A DNA stretch of 64,000 nucleotides from Saccharospirillum sp039982735 (GTDB lineage Bacteria > Pseudomonadota > Gammaproteobacteria > Pseudomonadales > Natronospirillaceae). A program made the position numbers and the translations under genes. The stretch lies in NCBI RefSeq assembly GCF_039982735.1, contig NZ_JBDWXV010000001.1:1-64000 (forward strand), written 5' to 3'. Position 1 is the stretch's first letter, and each line of letters starts with the position of its first letter. The notes under the pieces are model-generated. The model saw nothing but the letters and a program-made list of their open reading frames with translations. It was not told where the DNA came from and did no database searches. Of the stretch, positions 44,633 through 53,473 are shown piece by piece.

Positions 44633-45043
44633 TTACTCGGGTATCACCGCTGTCGCTTCGATCTCGACTTTGGCTTCATCTTCAATCAAATCCGCCACCT
44701 GCACCATGGTCATCGCCGGGAAATGCTTGCCGAGCACGGCGCGATAGGCTTCGCCGACTTCGGTGAGGCGGGTCAGGTACTCGGCTTTGTCGGTGACGTA
44801 CCAGGTGAGGCGGACCAGGTGTTCGGGTTCTGCGTTGGCTTCGTGCAATACGGCGACAATGTTGCGCAGTGCCTGTTCGATCTGGCCGACGAAGTCATTG
44901 GTTTCGAATATCTGGTCGGCATTCCAACCGATCTGGCCACCAACGAACACGGTTTTTCCTTCGGCCAGCATGCCATTAGCGTAGCCGACCGCGCGTTTCC
45001 AGCGGCTGGGGTGAAGCAGTTGGTGGGGGTTGGATGCAGTCAT
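44633..45043 (-). CDS. RidA-family enamine/imine deaminase, anthranilate cluster
   Basis: 136 residues. RidA (YjgF/YER057c) pattern: AVGYANGMLAEGKTVFVGGQIGW, QIEQALRNIVAVLHEAN, LVRLTWYVTDKAEYL and the closing MVQVADLIEDEAKVEIEATAV. RidA proteins hydrolyse reactive enamines or imines and release ammonia. The start overlaps the thioesterase stop by one base, so it is the last gene of the operon. The ring-reduced product of 2-aminobenzoyl-CoA monooxygenase/reductase is an enamine, so deamination of that or a later intermediate is a reasonable inference. Confidence 0.85.
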   Translation of the reverse strand: MTASNPHQLLHPSRWKRAVGYANGMLAEGKTVFVGGQIGWNADQIFETNDFVGQIEQALRNIVAVLHEANAEPEHLVRLTWYVTDKAEYLTRLTEVGEAYRAVLGKHFPAMTMVQVADLIEDEAKVEIEATAVIPE

Positions 45044-45483
45044 CAGGAGGATCCTTTTTCAGTCGCGGCGGCGGGGGTTTCCCGGTCGCGTTCAAATTGG
45101 TGGCGCATGGCTTCTGGCCAGCGCTGAGGTTTACCGCTGGTCATATCGACATAAACGAGGGTGGATTCGTTCGTCAGGCGTAGGTCGTTCCCGCAGTGGG
45201 CGGTGATGCTCAGGGTCAGGCTGGCGTTGCCAGTCTGGGTAACAGTCAGCCGGAAGTCGAGCCAGTCGCCAAGGCGGCTGGGGGCTTTGAAATCGGTGTT
45301 CAGGTTTACCGTCGGTACGCTGGTGCCGGATTCAATGTGCAGGCTGTTGAAGTCGCGGCCGACGACGTCGGCGAACCAGTCTTCCACCACGGCGTTAATC
45401 ATTTCAAAATACCGTGGGAAGTAGACAATGCCGGCCGGGTCGCAGTGGCCGAATCGAACCTTGTGTCGGGTCAGGTACGCCAT
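45043..45483 (-). CDS. Acyl-CoA thioesterase, 4-hydroxybenzoyl-CoA type
   Basis: 146 residues, hotdog fold. The active-site Asp is in VRFGHCDPAGIVYFPRYFEM, the signature of the 4-hydroxybenzoyl-CoA thioesterase group. NLNTDFKAPSRLGDWL and TNESTLVYVDMTSGKPQRWPE follow. It probably frees CoA from stalled aromatic acyl-CoA intermediates such as 2-aminobenzoyl-CoA. It sits two bases after livF and overlaps the RidA gene by one base. Confidence 0.85.
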   Translation of the reverse strand: MAYLTRHKVRFGHCDPAGIVYFPRYFEMINAVVEDWFADVVGRDFNSLHIESGTSVPTVNLNTDFKAPSRLGDWLDFRLTVTQTGNASLTLSITAHCGNDLRLTNESTLVYVDMTSGKPQRWPEAMRHQFERDRETPAAATEKGSS

Positions 45484-45485
45484 GA

Positions 45486-46166
45486 TTATACGCCCAGGTA
45501 GCGGTCTTTGAGGCCGTCGGTCAGGGCGTCGGGTTCGCCGGCCCAGACGGTCTGGCCTTTTTCCAGAATCAGGCAGTGACTGGCCAGCGGCAGCACTTCT
45601 TTCAGGGTTTTGTCGACCAGCAAAATCGACAGCCCTTCCTCCTTCAGCGTGCGGATGGCGCGCCAGATTTCCTGACGGATCACCGGGGCCAGGCCTTCGG
45701 TGGCTTCATCGAGCACCAGTAACTTGGGGTTGGTCATTAGCGCCCGGCCGATGGCCAGCATTTGTTGTTCGCCGCCGGAGAGGGTGTTGGCGCTCTGGTC
45801 GCGCCGTTCGGCCAGGCGCGGAAACAGGGCTTCTACCTTGGTTTGATCCCAATGGCCGGGGCGGGCCGTGGCCAGCAGGTTTTCACGTACCGAGAGGTTG
45901 GTAAAGCAGCGGCGGCCCTCCGGCACCAGGCCGAGCCCCATCTGCGCAATGCGAAAACCCTGGGCCCGGGTGATGTCCTTCCCTTCGAATTCAATGGAGC
46001 CAGCCGAGGGCGGGGTGAGCCCAAACACTGAGCGAATGGTGGTGGTTTTGCCCATGCCGTTGCGGCCCATCAACGCCACCAATTCACCGGCGGCAATCGA
46101 AAGATCAACACCAAACAGGGCCTGGGACGGGCCATAGAAGGTCTCGAGGTTATGCACTTTCAGCAT
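45486..46166 (-). CDS. livF: Branched-chain/aromatic-acid type ABC transporter ATPase LivF
   Basis: 226 residues from the ATG at 46166 (GGGAG upstream; a longer in-frame start lies inside livG). Walker A GRNGMGKTTT, signature LSGGEQQML and Walker B LLVLDEATEGL are intact. It is the second ATPase of a LIV-type importer and overlaps livG by 17 bases. Context points to uptake of anthranilate or related aromatic acids rather than leucine. Confidence 0.88.
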   Translation of the reverse strand: MLKVHNLETFYGPSQALFGVDLSIAAGELVALMGRNGMGKTTTIRSVFGLTPPSAGSIEFEGKDITRAQGFRIAQMGLGLVPEGRRCFTNLSVRENLLATARPGHWDQTKVEALFPRLAERRDQSANTLSGGEQQMLAIGRALMTNPKLLVLDEATEGLAPVIRQEIWRAIRTLKEEGLSILLVDKTLKEVLPLASHCLILEKGQTVWAGEPDALTDGLKDRYLGV

Positions 46167-46911
46167 GGTCGTCTCCCAGATAGGCTTCGCGAACGTTCGG
46201 GTCATTGCGGATAGTGTCACTGTCGCCGTGTGCGATGACTTCACCGGCCACCAGTACTGAAATTCGATCGGCCAGGCGAAAAACCGCATCCATATCGTGC
46301 TCGATCAGCAAAATGGGCACCTGGTGCTTGAGCGTTTCGAGGAGGGTGGTCAGCTTGGCTGTGCCTTCCGGACCAAGGCCTGCCATGGGCTCGTCCAGCA
46401 ACAGAATTTTGGGCTTCAGCGCCAGAGCGCAGGCGACTTCAACCTGGCGGCGCTCACCATGAGACAGCTCGGCCACCGGCGTATCGGCGCGGTGGCCAAG
46501 GTCCATTTGCGCCAACACCGCATCGGCCGGCTCGCGCAAGCTGGCATCACTGTTTACCGGTTTCCAGAAACGGAAACTGCTGCCCTGTAGGGCTTGTACC
46601 GCCATCATCACATTGCGCCGTACGCTCAGGCTTTCGGCCAGTGACGACACCTGAAAGCTGCGCCCCAGCCCCTGGCGGGCACGTTCCGCGACCGACAGGG
46701 AATCGAGTGATTGTCCGTCGAGCCAGAGGGTGCCGGAGTCGGGTGCCAAGGTGCCAGCGATTTGGGCAATCAGGGTCGATTTACCGGCCCCGTTCGGGCC
46801 GATCAGCGCATGAATTTCGCCCGGCATCACGTTGATGGAGACGTCTTTTGTGGCGTGCAGGGCGCCAAAGCGTTTGTTCAGGTTCTGTATGCTGAGGACG
46901 GCCTCATTCAT
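46150..46911 (-). CDS. livG: Branched-chain/aromatic-acid type ABC transporter ATPase LivG
   Basis: 253 residues from the ATG at 46911 with GGAGG seven bases upstream. Walker A GPNGAGKSTL, signature LSHGERRQVEVA and Walker B ILLLDEPMAGL. The LIV-type hallmark GLGRSFQVSSLAESLSVRRN lies between. It overlaps livM by eight bases and livF by seventeen, so translation is coupled. Confidence 0.88.
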   Translation of the reverse strand: MNEAVLSIQNLNKRFGALHATKDVSINVMPGEIHALIGPNGAGKSTLIAQIAGTLAPDSGTLWLDGQSLDSLSVAERARQGLGRSFQVSSLAESLSVRRNVMMAVQALQGSSFRFWKPVNSDASLREPADAVLAQMDLGHRADTPVAELSHGERRQVEVACALALKPKILLLDEPMAGLGPEGTAKLTTLLETLKHQVPILLIEHDMDAVFRLADRISVLVAGEVIAHGDSDTIRNDPNVREAYLGDDHAESA

Positions 46912-47941
46912 GACGCGACCTCCCGGACAGCAGACCAAAGACGCCACCGCGCGCGAAAAGCACGACAGCCAGCAACACCAGACCGAGAAAGAACTGCCAG
47001 TATTCGGTTAAGCCGCCGAGCCAGAATTCCATGGCAACAAACAGCATGGCACCCGCTACCGGTCCATAGAGCCGGCCGACACCGCCGAGAATCACGATCA
47101 CCATTATTTCACCGGAGCGATGCCAGTCGAGCATCGAGGTACCGACAAAGCCGTTCAGGTCGGCAAAGAGTGCCCCGGCCAGGCCGGTGATCATGCCGCT
47201 GATGACAAAGGCCACCAGTTTGACCGGACGGGGTTCAACGCCCGAGGTTGCAAGGCGAACCGGGTTCAGACGCGCCATTGTCAGAGCCGCGCCGAAGCGC
47301 GAGCCAAGCAGGCGATGGCAGAACGACAGAGCCGCCAGCAGCAACCCGAAACACAGAAAAAAGAAGACAAGACTGTTGTTGGTATTCAGCCCCCAGAGCT
47401 GGTTGCGAATGTAGATTGGCAGACCATCTTCACCGCCGTAGGTCGGCCAGGAAATGGCGAAATAGTAAATCATCTGGGCAAAGGCCAGAGTGATCATAAT
47501 GAAGTAGACGCCAGAGGTGCCGAGCGACAGTCGGCCAATGCCATAGGCCAACAGGCCACACAGGGCGATGGCGGTTAACCAGAGCGGGATCATCTGGTCG
47601 CTGCCGTTGGGCAGAAATGGAATGCCGAGCGCCGGGGTCATGTCGAAGGCGTGAAAAGCGCCGATGCCTGCGACATAGCCGCCGAGGCCAAAGTAGGCGG
47701 CATGACCGAAACTGACCATCCCACCAAAGCCCAGTGCCAGGTTAAGGCCAACACCGGCCAGGGCGATGATGACCATGCGCGAGGCCAGGTTCACGAAAAA
47801 GTTCTCGCCGGCGAGGTAAGCGACCGAGGCGCCGACGACCAGAATCAATAGCAGACCGAGGCTGATCCAGCCTTCCCGGTCGAGCCGGAAACGGGCCGGT
47901 TGTGCCGGGCCTGTTGCGGTAAGGGAATGCGATTGCGTCAT
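46904..47941 (-). CDS. livM: LIV-type ABC transporter permease LivM
   Basis: 345 residues, about eight to ten membrane helices. LivM pattern: LNLALGFGGMVSFGHAAYFGLGGY in the N-terminal half and IVILGGVGRLYGPVAGAML in the C-terminal half. A 20-residue polar N-terminus precedes TM1. It starts 11 bases after livH. Confidence 0.88.
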   Translation of the reverse strand: MTQSHSLTATGPAQPARFRLDREGWISLGLLLILVVGASVAYLAGENFFVNLASRMVIIALAGVGLNLALGFGGMVSFGHAAYFGLGGYVAGIGAFHAFDMTPALGIPFLPNGSDQMIPLWLTAIALCGLLAYGIGRLSLGTSGVYFIMITLAFAQMIYYFAISWPTYGGEDGLPIYIRNQLWGLNTNNSLVFFFLCFGLLLAALSFCHRLLGSRFGAALTMARLNPVRLATSGVEPRPVKLVAFVISGMITGLAGALFADLNGFVGTSMLDWHRSGEIMVIVILGGVGRLYGPVAGAMLFVAMEFWLGGLTEYWQFFLGLVLLAVVLFARGGVFGLLSGRSRHE

Positions 47942-47952
47942 AACCGGCCTTC

Positions 47953-48873
47953 TCAGTGTTTGACGGCAAAAAGGCCGTTGGGTTTAAAGATGAGGATGAT
48001 TGCCATCAGGATGTAGATCAGCATTGAGGCAATGGCCGCCCCAACGCCGGAAGCGGCTGACGCTTCCATAAAGAGTTTGAATAAATCAGGCAGCAAAACC
48101 CGGCCCAGGGTATCCACCACGCCAACCAGCAAAGCCCCGACAAGGGCACCCTTGATGGAGCCAATGCCACCGATGACGATCACTACAAAAGCCAGAATTA
48201 ACACGGGCTCACCCATGCCAACCTGAACCGACTGCAGCGCGCCGATGGTGGCACCGGCGAGGCCAGCGAGACCGGCGCCCAACGCAAATACCAGGGTGTA
48301 CAGCGTGCTGATGTCCACGCCAAGCGCACCGATCATTTCGCGGTCGTTCTCACCAGCGCGGATGCGCATGCCCAGGCGGGTGCGGCTAATCAGCAGATAC
48401 AGGCCAATGGCAATCAGCACACCCATGCCAATAATGGCGAGCCGGTACAGCGGATACTCGACGCCAAAGGGCAATATCACAGACCCCGCCAGACTATCCG
48501 GCACATTCAGCCACAGAGGCGATGAACCGTACAGCCAGCGGGTGCCTTCGGAAAAAATAAGGATCAGCGCGAAGGTGGCGAGCACCTGGTCGAGATGATC
48601 CCGATGGTAGAGCCGTCGGATCACGGCAAATTCGACCAGAGCTCCCACGGCCGCAGCCGCCAGCGTACCGGCCAGCAAACCCACCCAGAAATTACCGGTG
48701 GTGCCGGTTACCCAGGCTGTTACAAAGGCACCGGTCATGTAAAACGACCCGTGTGCCAGGTTGATCAGCCCCATGACGCCGAACACCAGCGTCAGGCCAC
48801 TGGCCATCAGAAACAGCATGGTGCCCAGCTGCAGGCCATTGAGCAGTTGTTCAAAGAGTAACGACAGGGTCAA
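47953..48873 (-). CDS. livH: LIV-type ABC transporter permease LivH
   Basis: 306 residues. LivH pattern: LLNGLQLGTMLFLMASGLTL, VMGLINLAHGSFYM, TRLGMRIRAGENDREMIGALG (the loop contacting the ATPases) and FVVIVIGGIGSIKGALVGALL. It pairs with LivM to form the channel. It is separated from the binding-protein gene by 105 bases holding two hairpins. Confidence 0.88.
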   Translation of the reverse strand: MTLSLLFEQLLNGLQLGTMLFLMASGLTLVFGVMGLINLAHGSFYMTGAFVTAWVTGTTGNFWVGLLAGTLAAAAVGALVEFAVIRRLYHRDHLDQVLATFALILIFSEGTRWLYGSSPLWLNVPDSLAGSVILPFGVEYPLYRLAIIGMGVLIAIGLYLLISRTRLGMRIRAGENDREMIGALGVDISTLYTLVFALGAGLAGLAGATIGALQSVQVGMGEPVLILAFVVIVIGGIGSIKGALVGALLVGVVDTLGRVLLPDLFKLFMEASAASGVGAAIASMLIYILMAIILIFKPNGLFAVKH

Positions 48874-48905
48874 ACCGGAGTCCTCGTAAGCATTAGCAGG
48901 TTATT

Positions 48906-48972
48906 GAAATTCGGAGAATTTCGGTGGCCTGCTTTTTTCAACAACCTATTAGCAGGGGGAGCGAGCTCCCCC
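48906..48972. other. Two intercistronic hairpins between binding-protein and permease genes
   Basis: GAAATTC-GGA-GAATTTC (48906-48922) sits inside weaker AGCAGG/CCTGCT arms, and GGGGGAGC-GA-GCTCCCCC (48955-48972) follows directly after the binding-protein stop. Neither has a T-run. Hairpins here often protect the binding-protein mRNA so that it is made in excess over the permeases. Confidence 0.55.
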
Positions 48973-48978
48973 GGTCAC

Positions 48979-50121
48979 TCACATGCTGCATTGATCGACG
49001 TAAACGTCTTGCATGTCTTCAACAGCCACACCGACCAGCTGGTTGGTTACGCCGTCGCCGCTGGCCACGATCTCACGGACGTAGATGTCCTGAATCGGAT
49101 GGTGGTTGGTGCCGAAGCGGAAGTCGCCGCGAACGGAGTCGAAATCGGCTGCACGCAGGGCTTCACGGAAGGCATCGGCGTCATCCGGGTGGGCGTCGTC
49201 GAGGGCGGCGAGAATCAGGCGGGCGGTATCGTAACCCTGAGAGGCATACAAAGTCGGGGTGCGACCGTGCTTCTCCCGGAATGACGATACAAAGGCCTGG
49301 TTGGCAGCGTTGTCGAGGTCATACGCCCACTGGGAGGTGTTGCGCACACCGATAGCGGCTTCGCCAATCGCACCGATGATGATTTCATCGAAGGAGAAAG
49401 CCGGGCCGTAGACCGGAATGTCGACACCGGAGCCTGCATATTGCTTCATGAAGGCGATACCCATACCACCCGGTAGGAAGTAGAACACACTGTCGGCGCC
49501 GCTGGCGCGGATCTGGGCGATTTCAGCGGCATAATCGGTCTGCCCCAGCTGGGTGTAGACTTCGTTGGCCAGCTCTCCGGTGTAGCGGGCTTTGAAGCCT
49601 TCGAGTGCATCGGTACCGGCCGGGTAGTTGGGAGCCAGAATAAAGGCGTTTTCAAAGCCCTCGGTGCTCATGTATTCGCCCATGGCCTCGTGCAGGCTGT
49701 TGTTCTGCCAGGCGACGTTGAAGTAATTTTCATGGCATAACCGACCGGCCAGATCAGACGGGCCCGCGTTCACCGACAGGTAAAAAGTACCCTGGCGCAC
49801 AACACTGGGTACCACGGCCATGGCCAGGTTCGACCAGATAATCCCGGTCATGATGTCAACCTCTTCGCGCTGAACGAATTCATCGGCCAGGCTTTTGGCG
49901 ACATCCGGTTTCTGGGCGTCGTCCTGAATCAGCACTTCGACATCGTCACGACCGGCCTGTTCAATGGCCAGCATAAACCCATCCCGTGCATCGACACCCA
50001 GGTGCGCGCCGCCGCCGGACAGCGTAGTAATCATCCCAATCTTAACGTCTTCAGCCTGCGTTGGTGCTGCAATGGCGGTCGCCATCAACAGTCCCAAACC
50101 TGCATTCATTACCTTCTTCAT
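48979..50121 (-). CDS. LIV-type ABC transporter substrate-binding protein, aromatic-acid uptake
   Basis: 380 residues from the ATG at 50121 with a strong AGGAGGT six bases upstream. A signal peptide ends TQA-ED. It has the Peripla_BP_6 fold: VKIGMITTLSGGGAHLGVDARDG, VDIMTGIIWSNLAMAVVPSV, QTDYAAEIAQIRASGADSVFYFLPGG and a C-terminal VDQC. It first binds the substrate in the periplasm. Given the operon the ligand is probably anthranilate or a related benzoate. Confidence 0.85.
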   Translation of the reverse strand: MKKVMNAGLGLLMATAIAAPTQAEDVKIGMITTLSGGGAHLGVDARDGFMLAIEQAGRDDVEVLIQDDAQKPDVAKSLADEFVQREEVDIMTGIIWSNLAMAVVPSVVRQGTFYLSVNAGPSDLAGRLCHENYFNVAWQNNSLHEAMGEYMSTEGFENAFILAPNYPAGTDALEGFKARYTGELANEVYTQLGQTDYAAEIAQIRASGADSVFYFLPGGMGIAFMKQYAGSGVDIPVYGPAFSFDEIIIGAIGEAAIGVRNTSQWAYDLDNAANQAFVSSFREKHGRTPTLYASQGYDTARLILAALDDAHPDDADAFREALRAADFDSVRGDFRFGTNHHPIQDIYVREIVASGDGVTNQLVGVAVEDMQDVYVDQCSM

Positions 50122-50214
50122 GGTCACACCTCCTGGTGTTTTTCTCGTTATTGTTTGACTCTTCGGTAAAACTTAGCGTGTGCCAATGGTTCGCATCCAC
50201 CGTCGGATACGACC

Positions 50215-50285
50215 CCGGCGGGTCGCTGCAAGCACGTCCATGTAAGCTCGGCGGCTCCCATCCATGGGAGCCGACGCCCCGCCGG
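50215..50285. repeat. Three-way-junction intergenic repeat, copy 2 (divergent variant)
   Basis: Short arms CCGGCGGG (50215-50222) and CCCGCCGG (50278-50285) enclose a reduced second stem around ACGTCCATGT and a perfect third stem GGCTCCCA-TCCA-TGGGAGCC (50253-50272). The TCCA(T) loops match other copies, but the junction GGCGTGAA has decayed to TCGCTGCAAGC. It lies between the ligase gene and the binding-protein gene. Confidence 0.65.
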
Positions 50286-50431
50286 TGCCACACCCGGCAG
50301 CCGATGCTTGGGCTGTTGGTTGCTTTGGCGAGGTGAAAACCTTTCTACTACTCGGGCACACCGCCTACAATGTAAAGACTTTTTCGTTCCCGCTAAACAC
50401 TTGTTTTACGTTGGGTGAACTCTGGTTCTGA

Positions 50432-52051
50432 TTAAAGCTCCTCTTTCAAACGGAACCGCTGAACCTTTCCCGTCGCCGTTTTCGGCAATTGCTCGATGAA
50501 TTTGATTGAGCGCGGGTATTTGTAAGGGGCGATCTGGCTTTTCACGTAATCCTGCAGGCGCTGGATGCAGTCGTCGTCGGCGACCAGACCCTCGGCCAGT
50601 ACAATGTGGGCCTGGACGATCTGGCCGCGCTCTTTATCGGGCGTGCCAATGACCGCGCATTCGAGGACGTCCGGATGGCCGAGCAGGCAGGCTTCGACTT
50701 CGGGGCCGGCGATGTTGTAGCCGGAACTGATGATCATGTCGTCGGTGCGGGCGGCGAAGTGGAAGTAACCGTCTTTGTCCTGACTGAACGCATCGCCGGT
50801 GAGGTTCCAGCCGTCGCGTACGTAGTTGAGCTGGCGGGCATCGTTCATATAGCGGCAGCCTGTTGGCCCGCGCACGGCAAGTTTGCCGACAGTGCCCCGG
50901 GGCACTTCGTTCATCTCGTCATCGACGATCTTTGCCTCGTAACCGGGAACCGGGGTGCCTGTGCAGGCGGGCCTGGCGTCGTCGAGGCGGTTGGAGATGA
51001 AGATGTGCAGCATTTCTGTGGCACCGATACCGTCAAGCATGGGTTTGCCGGTTTTTTGTTGCCACTCATCGAAGACCGGGGCGGGCAGGGTCTCACCAGC
51101 TGAGACTGCCGCGCGCAAACTCGACAGATCTGCGCCTTCGTCCATCGCTTTAAGCATCACACGGTAGGCCGTTGGGGCGGTGAAGGAAATGGTCGCTTTG
51201 TAGCGCTGTATAATGTCGATCATGTTCGGTGGCGAGGCGGTTTCCAGCAGGGTGGCGGTGGCACCGAAACGCAGTGGGAAAATGGCCAGGCCGCCGAGGC
51301 CGAAGGTAAACGCCAGTGGAGGTGAGCCGACGAAGACGTCGTCTGGTGTGACCTGCAGAACTTCTTTGGCGTAGGTATCGGCCACGGCCAGCAGGTCGCG
51401 GTGGAAATGCATGGTGGCTTTGGGTGAGCCAGTGGTGCCGGAGGTAAAGCCAAGCAACGCGACGTCGTCGGCGCGGGTGGGTGCAGCGTCGAAATGCACC
51501 GGCTTTTCCAGGGCGGCGTGGTCGAGTTCGGCATCATGGTTGGCGGTGCCGTCGAAGCCAATAACAGATTTTAGGAATTTGCTGTCAGCGGCGCAGCGTT
51601 TTATTTCGTCGAGCAGGCGGGTGTCGCAGAGGGCGTGGCTGATCTCGGCCTTATCGACAATTTTGGCCAGTTCACCAGCGCGCAACATGGGCATGGTGTT
51701 GACGGCAACAGCGCCAATTTTGGTAACAGCGAGCCAACAGGCAACAAAGGCCGGGTTGTTGGCGGATCGAATCAGGACTCGGTTCCCGGGCTGGATGCCG
51801 AAGTCGTCAATCAGGGCATGTGCCAGTCGGTTGGTCCAGTCCGTCAGTTCTTTATAGGTGCGGCGACGGCCATTGCCGATGAGGGCGGTCCGATCACCGA
51901 GGCCCCGTTCGACCAGGCGGTCGGTGAGTTCGACGCCAGCGTTCAGTAGCTCCGGGTAAGGTACGCGGTCGAGCAGGAACACCGGTTGCTGATCGGCCGG
52001 CGGCAGATGATCGCGACAGTAGGTATCGGTGTGTGCTGACGGTACTGACAT
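50432..52051 (-). CDS. abmG: 2-aminobenzoate-CoA ligase (benzoate-CoA ligase family)
   Basis: 539 residues. Adenylate-forming enzyme with the AMP-binding loop LLGFTSGTTGSPKATMH, LDGIGATEMLHIF, the hinge MIISSGYNIAGPEVEACL and the catalytic lysine region LPKTATGKVQRFRL. The family activates aromatic acids with ATP and CoA. The neighbouring monooxygenase/reductase identifies the substrate as 2-aminobenzoate (anthranilate). The symbol follows the Azoarcus evansii naming as I recall it. It is flanked on both sides by three-way-junction repeats, so it may be its own transcription unit or an RNA-processed segment. Confidence 0.85.
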   Translation of the reverse strand: MSVPSAHTDTYCRDHLPPADQQPVFLLDRVPYPELLNAGVELTDRLVERGLGDRTALIGNGRRRTYKELTDWTNRLAHALIDDFGIQPGNRVLIRSANNPAFVACWLAVTKIGAVAVNTMPMLRAGELAKIVDKAEISHALCDTRLLDEIKRCAADSKFLKSVIGFDGTANHDAELDHAALEKPVHFDAAPTRADDVALLGFTSGTTGSPKATMHFHRDLLAVADTYAKEVLQVTPDDVFVGSPPLAFTFGLGGLAIFPLRFGATATLLETASPPNMIDIIQRYKATISFTAPTAYRVMLKAMDEGADLSSLRAAVSAGETLPAPVFDEWQQKTGKPMLDGIGATEMLHIFISNRLDDARPACTGTPVPGYEAKIVDDEMNEVPRGTVGKLAVRGPTGCRYMNDARQLNYVRDGWNLTGDAFSQDKDGYFHFAARTDDMIISSGYNIAGPEVEACLLGHPDVLECAVIGTPDKERGQIVQAHIVLAEGLVADDDCIQRLQDYVKSQIAPYKYPRSIKFIEQLPKTATGKVQRFRLKEEL

Positions 52052-52126
52052 AGTTGCCTCTCTTTATTGTTGTTCGTCAAACTTCGGCGTTTTGGTCCGC
52101 TTTGTGGCATTGGCCCGCTGCGGATA

Positions 52127-52290
52127 CCGGGTATGCTCCTGTGGGGTCGGCGTGGATCCATCCATGGAGCCTAGGCCGCAGGATATGAATCCCATCCCTA
52201 GGATTCACCCTTCGGGCTCGCTGCGCTCATGCTAAAACGCTCCTGGCGTTTTAGTCCCTGCTGCGGACTACCCCACAGGAGCATACCCGG
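52127..52290. repeat. Three-way-junction intergenic repeat, copy 3 (expanded)
   Basis: Perfect 21-base arms 52127-52147 and 52270-52290. The second stem TCC-ATCCAT-GGA covaries with CCC/GGG of copy 4. The third arm, closed by CCGCAG and CTGCGG, is enlarged by extra hairpins TGAATCC/GGATTCA and CTAAAACGC-TCCTG-GCGTTTTAG. It fills the 282-base gap between the acyl-CoA dehydrogenase and ligase genes. Confidence 0.85.
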
Positions 52291-52333
52291 CACCCGCTGC
52301 TTGTCCTCCTAGCTAACTTCGAAGTTTTAACTA

Positions 52334-53473
52334 TTAGCCTGAACTCAACGCACTGCGTGCAATCACAATTTTTTGTACATCCGACGCGCCCTCATAAATT
52401 CTCAGTGCGCGAATTTCCCGATACAGACTCTCCACAATGTGGCCTTTGCGTACGCCATCGCCGCCGTGTAATTGCACGGCCTTGTCGATAACGGATTGTG
52501 CACGGTCGGTGGCGTAGAGCTTGGCCATGGCCGCCTCGCGGCTGACGCGGGCGGCGCCCTGGTCTTTGGTCCAGGCGGCGCGGTACACCAACAATGCAGC
52601 GGCGTCGACATCCAGTGCCATCTCGGCGATGTGGCCCTGTACCATTTGCAAGTCGGCAAGAGGTCCGCCGAACAATTCCCGGTTTTGGCAACGGGTCAGG
52701 GTTTCATCGAGTGCGCGCCTTGCAAAGCCGAGGGCGGCGGCGCCGACGGTGGAGCGGAATACATCCAGTACCGACATGGCAATTTTGAAACCCTGGCCAG
52801 ATTCGCCGATGCGATTGGTGGCTGGAATGCGGACGTTTTTAAAACCGATTCGTGCCAGCGGGTGGGGGCTCATGGTGTGCAGGCGTTCGCGAATGTCGAA
52901 CCCGGCCCGGTCGGCTTCGACCAGGAAGACCGATAGCCCTTTGGCGCCCGGGGCATCGCCGGTGCGTGCGAAGACGGTGTACAGGTCGGCGATGCCGCCG
53001 TTGGAAATCCAGGTTTTTTCGCCGTTGAGAATGTAGTCGTCACCGTCGCTGATGGCCTCGGTGGTGATGTTGGCGACATCGGAACCGGAGGCCGGTTCGG
53101 TCAGTGCGAAGGCGGAAATGATTTCGCCAGCACGGGTTTTATCGAGCCATTTCTTTTGCTCGTCGGTGCCGAACAGACTGATGGCACCGGTGCCGAGGCC
53201 TTGCATGGCGAAGGCGAAGTCGGCTAAACCATGATGGCGGGCGAGGGTTTCGCGGGCCAGGCACAGGGTGCGTACGTCGATGGCGTCGCCGGCTGTCGGT
53301 TGCAGAAAACCGGCTTTGCCGAGCGCGCGAACGAGGTTGATGCACTCGGCATCGGTGTCGGTTTCATTGCTGTGCTGGCTCAGGTTGTCGATGCACCAGG
53401 CGTCGAGTTCTTTGGCCCATTCGCGGTGGCGGTCTTCAAAAAACGGCCAGGTGAGAAAGCTGGTATCGCTCAT
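52334..53473 (-). CDS. Acyl-CoA dehydrogenase, anthranilate cluster
   Basis: 379 residues. Family signatures ALTEPASGSDVANITTEA (FAD/substrate) and HGGDGVRKGHIVESLYREIRALRIYEGASDVQ, the last with the Glu at the glutaryl/isovaleryl-CoA dehydrogenase catalytic position. It would oxidise an alicyclic or opened-chain CoA intermediate after ring reduction. Its start shares a base with the hydratase stop (TGATG), showing coupling. Confidence 0.87.
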   Translation of the reverse strand: MSDTSFLTWPFFEDRHREWAKELDAWCIDNLSQHSNETDTDAECINLVRALGKAGFLQPTAGDAIDVRTLCLARETLARHHGLADFAFAMQGLGTGAISLFGTDEQKKWLDKTRAGEIISAFALTEPASGSDVANITTEAISDGDDYILNGEKTWISNGGIADLYTVFARTGDAPGAKGLSVFLVEADRAGFDIRERLHTMSPHPLARIGFKNVRIPATNRIGESGQGFKIAMSVLDVFRSTVGAAALGFARRALDETLTRCQNRELFGGPLADLQMVQGHIAEMALDVDAAALLVYRAAWTKDQGAARVSREAAMAKLYATDRAQSVIDKAVQLHGGDGVRKGHIVESLYREIRALRIYEGASDVQKIVIARSALSSG

